From Bacillota bacterium (lineage in GTDB: Bacteria > Bacillota > Clostridia > Lachnospirales > Lachnospiraceae), in contig JAEWMT010000117.1 of assembly GCA_023393095.1 (NCBI GenBank), positions 1-18,181 of the forward strand: 18,181 nt of DNA, in the 5' to 3' direction. Positions 1-7,698 of the stretch are shown here, piece after piece (within the stretch, counting starts at the first letter, position 1; each line of letters starts with the position of its first letter). The notes under the pieces are model-generated. The model had not been told where the DNA came from and did no database searches. It saw nothing but the letters and a program-made list of their open reading frames with translations. The translations under genes and the position numbers were made by a program.

Positions 1-1412
1 TCATGAGGATGACTTTCCTTTAAGGAAGCAGCTGAAATCTTAACAAACTTAGCATTTGTCTGTAAGCTTGAAATATACTTTGCTCCGCAGGATCCCATAC
101 CGGATCTTAAACCGCCGATTAACTGGAATACCGTATCTTCCAAGGTTCCCTTATAAGCAACGCGGCCTTCCACGCCTTCCGGAACAAGCTTCATGGCATC
201 GGACTGGAAATAACGATCCTTGCTGCCCTGTTCCATTGCCGCAATGGATCCCATGCCACGATAAACCTTATATTTTCTTCCCTGGAACAGTTCAAAGGTT
301 CCGGGACTCTCATCACAGCCAGCAAAAATACTTCCCATCATGCATACATTTGCACCTGCTGCAATTGCCTTTGTAACATCACCTGAGTATTTGATACCAC
401 CGTCACCGATGATCGGAATATCATATTTTTTAGCTACTTCATAGGAATCCATAATAGCTGTAATCTGCGGAACACCAATACCTGCAACAACACGGGTTGT
501 ACAGATTGATCCGGGTCCGATACCTACCTTAACGGCATCTACACCAGCTTTAATTAATGCTTCCGCAGCATCTCCGGTTGCAATATTTCCTGCGATGATC
601 TGAACCTTCGGATAAGCGTCTCGAACCAGCCTTACTGTATTAAGAACATTAGCGGAATGACCATGAGCCGTATCAATGACGATAGCATCAACCTTAGCAT
701 TTACCAGCGCATCCACTCGTTCCATAATATTATTTGTTATTCCGACTGCTGCTGCACATAATAGGCGCCCCTGATCATCCTTCGCAGACAGCGGATATTT
801 AATTTGCTTTTCAATATCTTTGATTGTAATAAGACCCTTCAGATTCCCCTCAGCATCAACAATCGGAAGCTTTTCCTTTCTTGCTGCTGCAAGGATCTTT
901 TTCGCTTCCTCCAGTGTAATTCCTTCCTTAGCAGTTACTAAGCCTTCTGAAGTCATAGATTCTTTAATTTTTTTAGAAAAGTCAGTCTCGAACTTTAAAT
1001 CACGATTTGTAATAATACCAACTAATTTCTTTCCGTTAACTACGATCGGTACACCGGATATTCTGTATTTTGCCATTAATTCATTGGCATCCTGCAGTGT
1101 ATGCTCCGGAGATAAATAAAATGGATCGGTGATGACACCATTTTCTGAACGTTTTACTTTATCTACTTCGTCCGCCTGTGCCTCGATAGACATATTTTTA
1201 TGAATAACACCGATTCCACCCTGTCTTGCCATAGCGATTGCCATTCGGTTTTCTGTTACTGTATCCATTCCGGCACTCATTAACGGGATATTCAGTTTAA
1301 TTGATTTGGTCAGATATGTTGTCAGGTCAACCTGATTCGGTATATACTCTGAATAAGCAGGCACTAAAAGTACATCGTCAAATGTAATTCCCTCACCGAT
1401 TATTTTACCCAT
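1..1412 (-). CDS. guaB: IMP dehydrogenase GuaB (C-terminus cut by window edge)
   Basis: Oxidises IMP to XMP with NAD+, the first committed cytosolic step of guanine nucleotide synthesis. 470 residues are visible. The reading frame is still open at ...KESHPH at position 3, where the family usually has about a dozen more residues, so this is a window cut and not a truncation. The N-terminus reads FDDVLLVPAYS. Two CBS domains span roughly residues 92-205 inside the TIM barrel. The catalytic cysteine is C304 in GSICTTR, the phosphate-binding loop is DGGI at 337-340, and the flap Arg-Tyr pair is R400-Y401. The ATG at 1412 follows AGGAG with about 9 bases of spacing. The gene has its own promoter at 1466-1494 and lies beyond a terminator from the gene upstream, so it is probably transcribed alone. 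Identification is secure. Confidence 0.97.
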   Translation of the reverse strand, partial: MGKIIGEGITFDDVLLVPAYSEYIPNQVDLTTYLTKSIKLNIPLMSAGMDTVTENRMAIAMARQGGIGVIHKNMSIEAQADEVDKVKRSENGVITDPFYLSPEHTLQDANELMAKYRISGVPIVVNGKKLVGIITNRDLKFETDFSKKIKESMTSEGLVTAKEGITLEEAKKILAAARKEKLPIVDAEGNLKGLITIKDIEKQIKYPLSAKDDQGRLLCAAAVGITNNIMERVDALVNAKVDAIVIDTAHGHSANVLNTVRLVRDAYPKVQIIAGNIATGDAAEALIKAGVDAVKVGIGPGSICTTRVVAGIGVPQITAIMDSYEVAKKYDIPIIGDGGIKYSGDVTKAIAAGANVCMMGSIFAGCDESPGTFELFQGRKYKVYRGMGSIAAMEQGSKDRYFQSDAMKLVPEGVEGRVAYKGTLEDTVFQLIGGLRSGMGSCGAKYISSLQTNAKFVKISAASLKESHPH

Positions 1413-1465
1413 TTTGATAATCTCCTCACTTTCATAAATTTAATTGTTTTAAATAGATTTTTAAA

Positions 1466-1494
1466 AGTATAACCAATTAATCTATCATTGTCAA
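1466..1494 (-). promoter_or_regulatory. sigma-A-type promoter of guaB
   Basis: On the minus strand TTGACA (1489-1494) and TATACT (1466-1471) are separated by 17 bases, a near-perfect housekeeping promoter. The predicted transcript starts near 1459, giving a leader of about 47 nt before guaB. I see no purine-riboswitch-like structure in so short a leader. Confidence 0.82.
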
Positions 1495-1531
1495 CCACGA
1501 ATAAATGTAAATAAAACCCTGATCTGTATTT

Positions 1532-1577
1532 AAAAAGAGGGCGATTCAATATTCGGATTATACTTGAATATTGAATC
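1532..1577 (-). terminator. intrinsic terminator after the small membrane protein gene
   Basis: A perfect 12-bp inverted repeat (1543-1554 with 1566-1577) has an 11-nt loop. On the minus strand it is followed by CCCTCTTTTTAAA. It lies just past the stop of the gene at 1601-2098 and before the guaB promoter, so it separates the two units. The stem is AT-rich, so efficiency may be moderate. Confidence 0.7.
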
Positions 1578-1600
1578 ACCGCCTGAATAACATCCATCCT

Positions 1601-2098
1601 CTATATTTGAGAAATCTTTCTTGGGCTCTTTTGCTTCATGGAAGAAAGGAACTTCTCATTTGGTTCAAAAGCGATTTTATACCTCTTATCCTCAACATTT
1701 GCAATTATGATATGAGGTTTGCTGTTTGTATCTCTGGAAGAAAAGTCCTTAACTATATATTGTCCATTGTTATAACTATCTAATGCATGAGATCCTATTT
1801 TAGCAACTATTTCAATTTGCTCCATATCAATACTGAGCATTGTTTTACGTTTTGATTTACTCGTAATTCTGTCAAAATCAATCTCTCCGTCAACAAATAT
1901 ATATTCATATTCCACATTTAACTTGGGTAAAAGAAAAAGCATTACTAACGCGATTGCTACTCCGATGAATGTAAAAAAACTTCCTAAGAATAAAAGTAAT
2001 ACCCCCACAATAATCCCAAATATCATAAGAACACGAAGTAACATTGTAGCTGCTGTTTCCTTCCTTTTTACTCCGACTTCCGCGTATAACTGATTCAT
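1601..2098 (-). CDS. small two-helix membrane protein, function unknown
   Basis: A 165-residue protein that I cannot assign to a function. It starts with a charged segment (MNQLYAEVGVKRKE), followed by two closely spaced hydrophobic helices at about residues 18-40 and 43-60, then a roughly 100-residue soluble tail rich in beta-type segments and polar residues. The architecture resembles small uncharacterised (DUF-type) membrane proteins common in Lachnospiraceae; that link is from memory and unverified. The ATG at 2098 follows a full AGGAGG with 6 bases of spacing, which strongly supports translation. It lies 105 bp after folA in the same direction and is closed by the hairpin at 1532-1577, so it could be the last gene of the nrdD-thyA-folA group or have its own promoter. 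Confidence 0.82.
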   Translation of the reverse strand: MNQLYAEVGVKRKETAATMLLRVLMIFGIIVGVLLLFLGSFFTFIGVAIALVMLFLLPKLNVEYEYIFVDGEIDFDRITSKSKRKTMLSIDMEQIEIVAKIGSHALDSYNNGQYIVKDFSSRDTNSKPHIIIANVEDKRYKIAFEPNEKFLSSMKQKSPRKISQI

Positions 2099-2203
2099 AG
2101 CATACCTCCTAGGTCAATTCTATATTACCGTATTATGGCATATCAGCTTTCCATATTAATTTGATAACTGCTACCGTAACAATTTATACTATTTATAGTA
2201 GTC

Positions 2204-2716
2204 TTACCTAACGTTTTTTTCAAGTACTTTTTTCCGTTCATACCTACAGAAGGTATAAGCTAAGTCATAATAAGTCTGTTCTTCTGTTTCCTCCGCTAAT
2301 ACCCACTCATCCATCTCATCCAGATTAGGGAAATAAGTATCTGCCTGATAAGCATAATCAATTTTAGTTATATGAGCGACGTCACAATAAGGGAGCATCT
2401 GCTTGTAAATACTGGCGCCTCCGATAATATAAACATCCTCTGTTTTATATTTTCCTGCCTCCTCCAAGGCTTCCTCAATGCTATTAACAACAGTAGCATC
2501 CTTTACCTTATAATCCATCTCTAGGGCAATTACGATGTTTATCCTGTTCTTTAAGGGCTGTCCACCCGGAAAGCTTTCCAATGTATTCTTTCCCATGATA
2601 ACTACCTTATTGGTAGTCTCATCGCGGAAGAACCTCATATCTGCCGGAATACTCACAAGAAGCTGATTTTTATAACCGATTGCCCAGTTTTTATCCACTG
2701 CTACAATTAAATTCAT
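2204..2716 (-). CDS. folA: dihydrofolate reductase
   Basis: Reduces dihydrofolate to tetrahydrofolate with NADPH, restoring the cofactor oxidised by thymidylate synthase. The 170 residues match the usual chromosomal DHFR length. Family marks include MNLIVAVDKNWAIG at the N-terminus, the substrate-binding acid in IPADMRFF (D26), MGKNTLESF for the NADPH phosphate loop, and GGASIYKQMLP for the second dinucleotide contact. The ATG at 2716 follows AAAGGTG at normal spacing. The gene lies 70 bp downstream of thyA on the same strand, the classical thyA-folA pairing, so co-transcription is likely. The start, length and motifs are all ordinary. Confidence 0.96.
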   Translation of the reverse strand: MNLIVAVDKNWAIGYKNQLLVSIPADMRFFRDETTNKVVIMGKNTLESFPGGQPLKNRINIVIALEMDYKVKDATVVNSIEEALEEAGKYKTEDVYIIGGASIYKQMLPYCDVAHITKIDYAYQADTYFPNLDEMDEWVLAEETEEQTYYDLAYTFCRYERKKVLEKNVR

Positions 2717-2786
2717 TCGTTATCACCTTTCTATTACTGTTCTATATCTTCATTTTTACGTTCATGTTCTGCTACATCGTTAATTT

Positions 2787-3632
2787 CTATACAGCCACAG
2801 GTATTTCAACCTTAGATCCATATTTGTAATCGAGTAATTTGAAATCGTCCACCGTAAATTGATAAAAATCCTTTATTTCAGGGTTTATCCAGAAGGTTGG
2901 TGCTTCATAAGTCGGACGTTCAATTAACTCCTCAATAATCGAAATATGTCTGTCATATATATGTGCATCTGCGATGACATGAATCAGCTCTCCGACCTCA
3001 AAACCGCATACCTGGGCGAGCATATGTACCAGTACAGCATATTGACACACATTCCAGTTATTGGCGGCCAGGATATCATTCGAACGCTGATTTAATATAG
3101 CATTAAGAACCAGCTTATCACTATCCTTTTTCTTTGTTACATTAAAAGTCACACTATAAGCACAGGGATATAATCTCATCTCATGTAAATCCTGATGTAC
3201 ATAGATATTTGTCATAATTCTTCTGCTGTAAGGATTATTCATTAGATCATAGATGACTCTGTCGACCTGATCCATCTCACCTTCCTTATACTTATGCTTT
3301 ACCCCAAGCTGATAACCGTAAGCTTTACCAATCGAACCGTCTTCATCCGTCCAGCTATCCCAGATATGACTGTTCAGATCATGTATATTATTAGATTTCT
3401 TCTGCCAGATCCATAATAATTCATCCACACAGCTTTTAAGAGCGGTTCTACGCAGGGTCATTGCAGGAAATTCCTTGGATAAATCATAGCGGTTAATAAC
3501 ACCGAATTTTTTAATCGTATAAGCAAAGGAACCATCCTCCCATTTAGGCCTGACCTTTTCACCTTCCGTACTTACACCATTCTCTAGAATATCTCTGCAC
3601 ATAGTTATAAAAATGTTATCTGCTAAACTCAT
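2787..3632 (-). CDS. thyA: thymidylate synthase (ThyA, Bacillus/phage phi3T-like branch)
   Basis: Methylates dUMP to dTMP using methylene-tetrahydrofolate, releasing dihydrofolate for the neighbouring FolA. The 281 residues include the catalytic cysteine C157 in LYPC, the dUMP-binding NQRSND at 181-186, and DAHIYDRH near 222-229. Around the active site it reads PCAYSV and AANNWNV where E. coli-type enzymes have PCH and LGxPFN. From memory, the long insert after the N-terminus and the C-terminal WINPEIKDFYQFT resemble B. subtilis ThyA and its phi3T relatives. The ATG at 3632 follows GGAGG with 9 bases of spacing. The leader holds a second, duplicated GGAGG copy and a hairpin. The gene lies between nrdD (162 bp upstream) and folA (70 bp downstream). 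Confidence 0.96.
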   Translation of the reverse strand: MSLADNIFITMCRDILENGVSTEGEKVRPKWEDGSFAYTIKKFGVINRYDLSKEFPAMTLRRTALKSCVDELLWIWQKKSNNIHDLNSHIWDSWTDEDGSIGKAYGYQLGVKHKYKEGEMDQVDRVIYDLMNNPYSRRIMTNIYVHQDLHEMRLYPCAYSVTFNVTKKKDSDKLVLNAILNQRSNDILAANNWNVCQYAVLVHMLAQVCGFEVGELIHVIADAHIYDRHISIIEELIERPTYEAPTFWINPEIKDFYQFTVDDFKLLDYKYGSKVEIPVAV

Positions 3633-3641
3633 GTTTCCTAT

Positions 3642-3679
3642 CCTCCATGTTTGTAGAAGATTACCTCCGTAGTTTGTAG
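3642..3679 (-). repeat. near-duplicate ribosome-binding segment upstream of thyA
   Basis: On the minus strand CTACAAACTACGGAGG (3664-3679) recurs 22 bases later as CTACAAACATGGAGG (3642-3656), differing by one substitution and one missing base. Each copy ends in GGAGG. Only the second is correctly spaced for the thyA ATG at 3632. The first could serve an out-of-frame ATG at 3648 that opens a frame of only 10 codons. Probably a small local duplication. Confidence 0.55.
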
Positions 3680-3690
3680 GCTCTTCTCCT

Positions 3691-3740
3691 CAAAATATCC
3701 GTATTAGATATGGGCCATTGTCCTATCCAATACGGATATT
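3691..3740 (-). terminator. long hairpin between nrdD and thyA (terminator or attenuator)
   Basis: Perfect 12-bp arms (3694-3705 with 3729-3740) are extended inward by GATA/TATC across one mismatch. On the minus strand the stem ends in ATATTTT followed by GAGG, so the T-run is short. It could end part of the nrdD transcription, protect the 3' end, or lower thyA/folA expression relative to nrdD. Its placement 55 bases after the nrdD stop suits any of these. Confidence 0.5.
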
Positions 3741-3794
3741 CTATGTCAGTTATACTTGTAAGCATATAATAAAATTATCGATGCCTGTTGCTAA

Positions 3795-6167
3795 TTACAG
3801 GCAGATCATCTGTTCCTCAGCAAAACGTTTGATATTTGAAGCATTTACATATTTCTTTATCGTACCATCTTTTATCTCTACTAAGGTAGGAGCCTGCATG
3901 ATACTGAACTCTCTTGCCAATTCCGGATTTTCCTCAGCATCTACAACTGCATAGCTGCTCTCCTTAAGATATTCCTTTACCATACGGCAGTTCGGACAAG
4001 TTTTTGTTGTAAAAAGGTATAAGCCATCCACCATCTGAATTGCAGCCTCGGCCGCTTTATCCGTGTTCTTTTGTTTTTCATCCGGCATCGCTCTGAATCT
4101 CTCAGGTTTATAAATCTTACGATTCTTATATTCCTGGGTCTTACCCTCATTCCAGTTCTGAACCGGGCGATAATATCCTGTAATTCTGCTATATACTTCT
4201 GCTTTCTCTCCACAGTGAGGACAGGTATACTGCTCTCCCTCAAGATATCCATGAGCCTTACATACGGAATAGGTAGGTGATAATGTATAGTAAGGAAGCT
4301 TATAATTATTAGCGATTGCTCGAACTAATTTAGCAGCTGTATTCCAATCCGCAAGTTTCTCTCCAAGAAATGCATGAAATACCGTTCCTGAGGTGTAAAG
4401 TGTCTGAAGTTCATCCTGAATATCCAGAGCTGCAAAAATATCCTCCGTATATCCAACCGGCAGATGTGAACTATTGGTATAGTAAGGGGTATCTCCCGGG
4501 TTACCCGCTGTCTTAATATCCGGCCAGCGTTTTCTATCATGCTTTGCCAGACGATAGGTTGTTGACTCTGCCGGAGTAGCTTCCAGATTATAGAGATTGC
4601 CATATATTTCCTGATAATCTGATAGACGTTCTCTCATATGATTCAAGGTTTTAACAGAAAAATCCTTTGTCTTTGGAACTGTCATATCACCACCAAGCCA
4701 TTTTGCATTTAAGCCCACCTCATTCATTCCAATCAACCCTATGGTTGAGAAATGGCTTTCAAAGGATCCGAGATAACGCCTTGTATAAGGATATAATCCT
4801 TCATTTAACAGCTTTGTAATAACACCTCTCTTAACCTGTAAGGAACGAGCTGAAATGTCCATCATGTGGTCAAGACGTTCAAAGAAATCTGCTTCATCCT
4901 CTGCCTGATAAGCGATTCTTGGCATGTTAATCGTTACAACGCCGATGGACCCGGTGCTTTCACCGGAACCAAAAAATCCACCCGTCTTCTTACGGAGTTC
5001 TCTAAGATCCAGACGAAGTCTACAGCACATGGAACGAACATCACTCGGCTCCATATCACTGTTAATATAATTTGAGAAATAAGGCGTTCCATATTTTGCT
5101 GTCATTTCAAATAACAGACGGTTATTCTCTGTATCCGACCAGTCAAAATCACTTGTTATGGAATAAGTAGGAATCGGGTACTGGAACCCTCTTCCGTTAG
5201 CATCACCTTCAATCATAATCTCGATGAAGGCTTTGTTTACCATATCCATTTCCTTTTTGCAATCCTTATATTTAAAATCCATCTCCTTACCGCCAATAAT
5301 ACATGGCAGCTCTGCCAGATCGTTCGGAACCGTCCAATCAAGCGTAATATTGGAGAACGGAGCCTGTGTTCCCCAACGACTTGGTGTGTTTACTCCATAC
5401 ACAAAGGATTGAATGCATTGTTTTACTTCTTTATAAGTTAAATTATCAACTTTAACAAATGGTGCCAGATAAGTATCAAAAGAGGAAAATGCCTGAGCAC
5501 CTGCCCATTCATTCTGCATAATGCCTAAGAAGTTAACCATCTGGTTACATAGAGTTGAAAGATGGCTCGCCGGAGAAGAGGTAATCTTACCTGGAATTCC
5601 TCCAAGACCCTCTTTGATCAACTGCTTCAATGACCAGCCTGCACAATATCCGGTCAGCATGGATAAGTCATGTAAATGAATATCTGCATTACGGTGAGCA
5701 TTTGCAATTTCCTCATCATATATTTCAGATAACCAGTAATTTGCTGTTATGGATCCTGAATTGTGTAATATTAAACCACCAACGGAATAAGTAACAGTTG
5801 AGTTCTCCTTCACTCTCCAGTCTTCTTCCTGTACATAGCTATTCACGATTTCCTTATAATCCAATATAGTGGACTTCATATTACGTATTTTTTCTCTATT
5901 TTTACGGTATAAGATATATGCTTTAGCTACATCCGTATACCCGGTCTGTTCTAAAATATTCTCAACACTGTCCTGTATATCTTCCACATGTATGGTTTCA
6001 TCCTTAATCTTTGTTTGAAAATCCGATGTTACTCGAAGCGCTAACAATCCAATGATTTCCTCGGTATATATCTTCTTGGTAGCTTTAAAAGCCTTTGTTA
6101 TAGCTTCACTGATTTTTTTTAGATTGAATTCGGCAACCTGACCGTCTCTTTTAATAACATTAATCAT
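3795..6167 (-). CDS. nrdD: anaerobic (class III) ribonucleoside-triphosphate reductase with C-terminal glutaredoxin-like domain
   Basis: Reduces ribonucleoside triphosphates to deoxynucleotides using an oxygen-sensitive glycyl radical. Read from ATG 6167 it has 790 residues. An ATP-cone (about 1-95) carries the allosteric site. The catalytic barrel includes C381-C382 and TGSIGVVTINMPR near 405-417. A zinc site is formed by CKAH (636-639) and CPHC (649-652). The glycyl radical is G664 in SRITGYY. A redox domain from about 715 carries CPNC (C724, C727). The frame extends 28 codons upstream to 6251, but that ATG overlaps the promoter -10 (6251-6256) and has no close ribosome binding site, while 6167 follows AAGGGAG and matches the family start (MINVIKRDGQ). 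The activase gene nrdG is not adjacent. The fused redox domain suggests internal disulfide reduction. Confidence 0.96.
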   Translation of the reverse strand: MINVIKRDGQVAEFNLKKISEAITKAFKATKKIYTEEIIGLLALRVTSDFQTKIKDETIHVEDIQDSVENILEQTGYTDVAKAYILYRKNREKIRNMKSTILDYKEIVNSYVQEEDWRVKENSTVTYSVGGLILHNSGSITANYWLSEIYDEEIANAHRNADIHLHDLSMLTGYCAGWSLKQLIKEGLGGIPGKITSSPASHLSTLCNQMVNFLGIMQNEWAGAQAFSSFDTYLAPFVKVDNLTYKEVKQCIQSFVYGVNTPSRWGTQAPFSNITLDWTVPNDLAELPCIIGGKEMDFKYKDCKKEMDMVNKAFIEIMIEGDANGRGFQYPIPTYSITSDFDWSDTENNRLLFEMTAKYGTPYFSNYINSDMEPSDVRSMCCRLRLDLRELRKKTGGFFGSGESTGSIGVVTINMPRIAYQAEDEADFFERLDHMMDISARSLQVKRGVITKLLNEGLYPYTRRYLGSFESHFSTIGLIGMNEVGLNAKWLGGDMTVPKTKDFSVKTLNHMRERLSDYQEIYGNLYNLEATPAESTTYRLAKHDRKRWPDIKTAGNPGDTPYYTNSSHLPVGYTEDIFAALDIQDELQTLYTSGTVFHAFLGEKLADWNTAAKLVRAIANNYKLPYYTLSPTYSVCKAHGYLEGEQYTCPHCGEKAEVYSRITGYYRPVQNWNEGKTQEYKNRKIYKPERFRAMPDEKQKNTDKAAEAAIQMVDGLYLFTTKTCPNCRMVKEYLKESSYAVVDAEENPELAREFSIMQAPTLVEIKDGTIKKYVNASNIKRFAEEQMICL

Positions 6168-6250
6168 ATGTAACTGGCTCCCTTCCCACATCATATTTAG
6201 TCTTAAACTCATTTTTTTCGTAACAAATTTAAAGATGACCTCATGTTTCA

Positions 6251-6279
6251 ATAGTACCAGAATGCTCCTTAATAGTCAA
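6251..6279 (-). promoter_or_regulatory. sigma-A-type promoter of nrdD
   Basis: TTGACT (6274-6279) and TACTAT (6251-6256) lie 17 bases apart on the minus strand. The predicted start near 6244 leaves a leader of about 77 nt before the ATG at 6167 and rules out the longer start at 6251. I do not see a clear pair of NrdR boxes next to it. Confidence 0.7.
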
Positions 6280-6281
6280 TA

Positions 6282-6337
6282 TAAAAAATACTAGATATAT
6301 GCGATATTTTTATTGCAATCACAATATCTAGTATTTT
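6282..6337 (-). terminator. strong intrinsic terminator after hflX
   Basis: A perfect 14-bp stem (6285-6298 with 6324-6337) encloses a 25-nt loop that itself pairs as TGCGAT/ATTGCA with one wobble. On the minus strand it is followed by a run of six T. It lies 74 bases past the hflX stop and directly before the nrdD promoter, cleanly separating the two units. The A-run on the other side would also make it work in reverse. Confidence 0.85.
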
Positions 6338-6410
6338 ATTTAGTGATAAAGACCTATTTAAATTCAGCTTATAATAACCGATATTCTGGGTTATTCCTCT
6401 TGAAATTTTA

Positions 6411-7658
6411 TTATTTCAGACTTTGAAAAATATCTTTTGGAACATACGCCTTGATGAAAATACCATCCTGTCGATACTCTTCCTCTAGGAGCTGGCCATA
6501 CTTTCGAATTATCTGAATTTTTCCAGCCTCCTGATAGGAAAATTCACGTTCTACTAGAATTTTACGTTCATTAAGAACCTTTTCTATCAGTTCTAACAGT
6601 TTTTCCACATCCACACCTGTTTTTGCAGATATTTTAACCGTATAATCCGCTTTAAAATCTCTGATTACCTGATCAGCTTCGGGTTTATCCTGCTTATTAA
6701 AGGCTGTAATAATCACTTTATCCTGAACACCAAGATGATTGAGTGTCTCATATACAATATGCATCTGACGGTCAACATCCGCATTCGAGCTATCAACCAC
6801 ATGCAGAATAATATCTGCATATTTTGCTTCCTCTAATGTACTTCGGAAGGATTCGATCAAATGATGGGGAAGCTTTCTTATAAAGCCTACCGTATCCGTA
6901 AGCAAAATCTGCTGACCACTTTCTAATGTCAGATTCCGCGTAGTCGGATCAAGCGTTGCAAACAGCTGATCTTCCTCTAATACTCCGGCATTCGTAAGAT
7001 AATTCAACAGTGTAGACTTACCGGCATTGGTATATCCAACAATAGCAACAATAGGTATGCGGTTCCTACTACGAAGACTTCTAGCAGTTTCTCTGTTCTG
7101 CTTAACCTCATCAAGTTCATGCTTTAATAAAGTTATCCTGTCTTTAATTAAACGACGGTCAACCTCCAGCTTCTTCTCGCCGGGACCCCTGGTTCCGATA
7201 CCTCCTCCAAGCCTTGATAACGAATTTCGAAGACCAATTAATCTGGTGGAACGATATCTTAATTGCGCTAACTCAACCTGAATTTTACCTTCTCTGGTAG
7301 TAGCTCTTTTTGCAAAAATATCAAGTATAATTACAGTCCGGTCAAGCACCTTCATCTGAAGTGCATCCTCCAAATTCTTAAGCTGCGCCGGAGACAGTTC
7401 ATCGTCACATACTACACCGGTTGCTTCCATCTCATATGCCAACTCCCGAACTTCATCAATCTTACCTTTCCCTATATAAGTACCCGGATGTACGCTTTCA
7501 CGGTTCTGTATAATCTTCCCCACCGTGATCGCTCCTGCGGTGGCAGCAAGTTCCTCCAGCTCATCTAAGGATTCCGAGGTATCATCACTCTCTGATGAAG
7601 CAACTCCTACCAGAACAAAACGTTCCTCCTGTTCCTTTATTTCAAACATTTGTGCCAT
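6411..7658 (-). CDS. hflX: ribosome-associated GTPase HflX
   Basis: HflX binds the large ribosomal subunit near the exit and A sites; in studied bacteria it splits stalled 70S ribosomes after heat or antibiotic stress. The 415 residues match the usual length. The N-terminal HflX domain (about 1-200) includes YIGKGKIDE and the glycine-rich GGGIGTRGPGEKKLE (151-165). The GTPase domain carries G1 GYTNAGKS (208-215), G3 DTVGF (255-259), G4 NKQD (321-324) and G5 SAK (344-346), so all nucleotide-binding signatures are intact. A short C-terminal domain follows from about residue 365. The ATG at 7658 follows GGGAG with 6 bases of spacing. The gene starts 40 bp after the TPR lipoprotein stop and is probably co-transcribed with it. 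The gap holds a small GGGAC/GTCCC hairpin. Confidence 0.96.
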   Translation of the reverse strand: MAQMFEIKEQEERFVLVGVASSESDDTSESLDELEELAATAGAITVGKIIQNRESVHPGTYIGKGKIDEVRELAYEMEATGVVCDDELSPAQLKNLEDALQMKVLDRTVIILDIFAKRATTREGKIQVELAQLRYRSTRLIGLRNSLSRLGGGIGTRGPGEKKLEVDRRLIKDRITLLKHELDEVKQNRETARSLRSRNRIPIVAIVGYTNAGKSTLLNYLTNAGVLEEDQLFATLDPTTRNLTLESGQQILLTDTVGFIRKLPHHLIESFRSTLEEAKYADIILHVVDSSNADVDRQMHIVYETLNHLGVQDKVIITAFNKQDKPEADQVIRDFKADYTVKISAKTGVDVEKLLELIEKVLNERKILVEREFSYQEAGKIQIIRKYGQLLEEEYRQDGIFIKAYVPKDIFQSLK

Positions 7659-7698
7659 AGTTGTCTCCCATCTTCCACTTGGGACCAGTCTCGTCCCA

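Noticed and set aside
1400..1597. 65-codon minus-strand frame across the guaB start
   Set aside because: It runs through the terminator hairpin, the guaB promoter and the guaB start, and has no ribosome binding site.
6180..6244. NrdR boxes in the nrdD leader
   Set aside because: Only one loosely similar AT-rich segment (near ACTAAATATGATGTG) is present, not a pair with the expected spacing and symmetry.
6168..6251. Longer start for nrdD at 6251, adding 28 residues
   Set aside because: The ATG overlaps the -10 of a TTGACT-N17-TACTAT promoter and has no close ribosome binding site; the shorter start has AAGGGAG and matches the family N-terminus.
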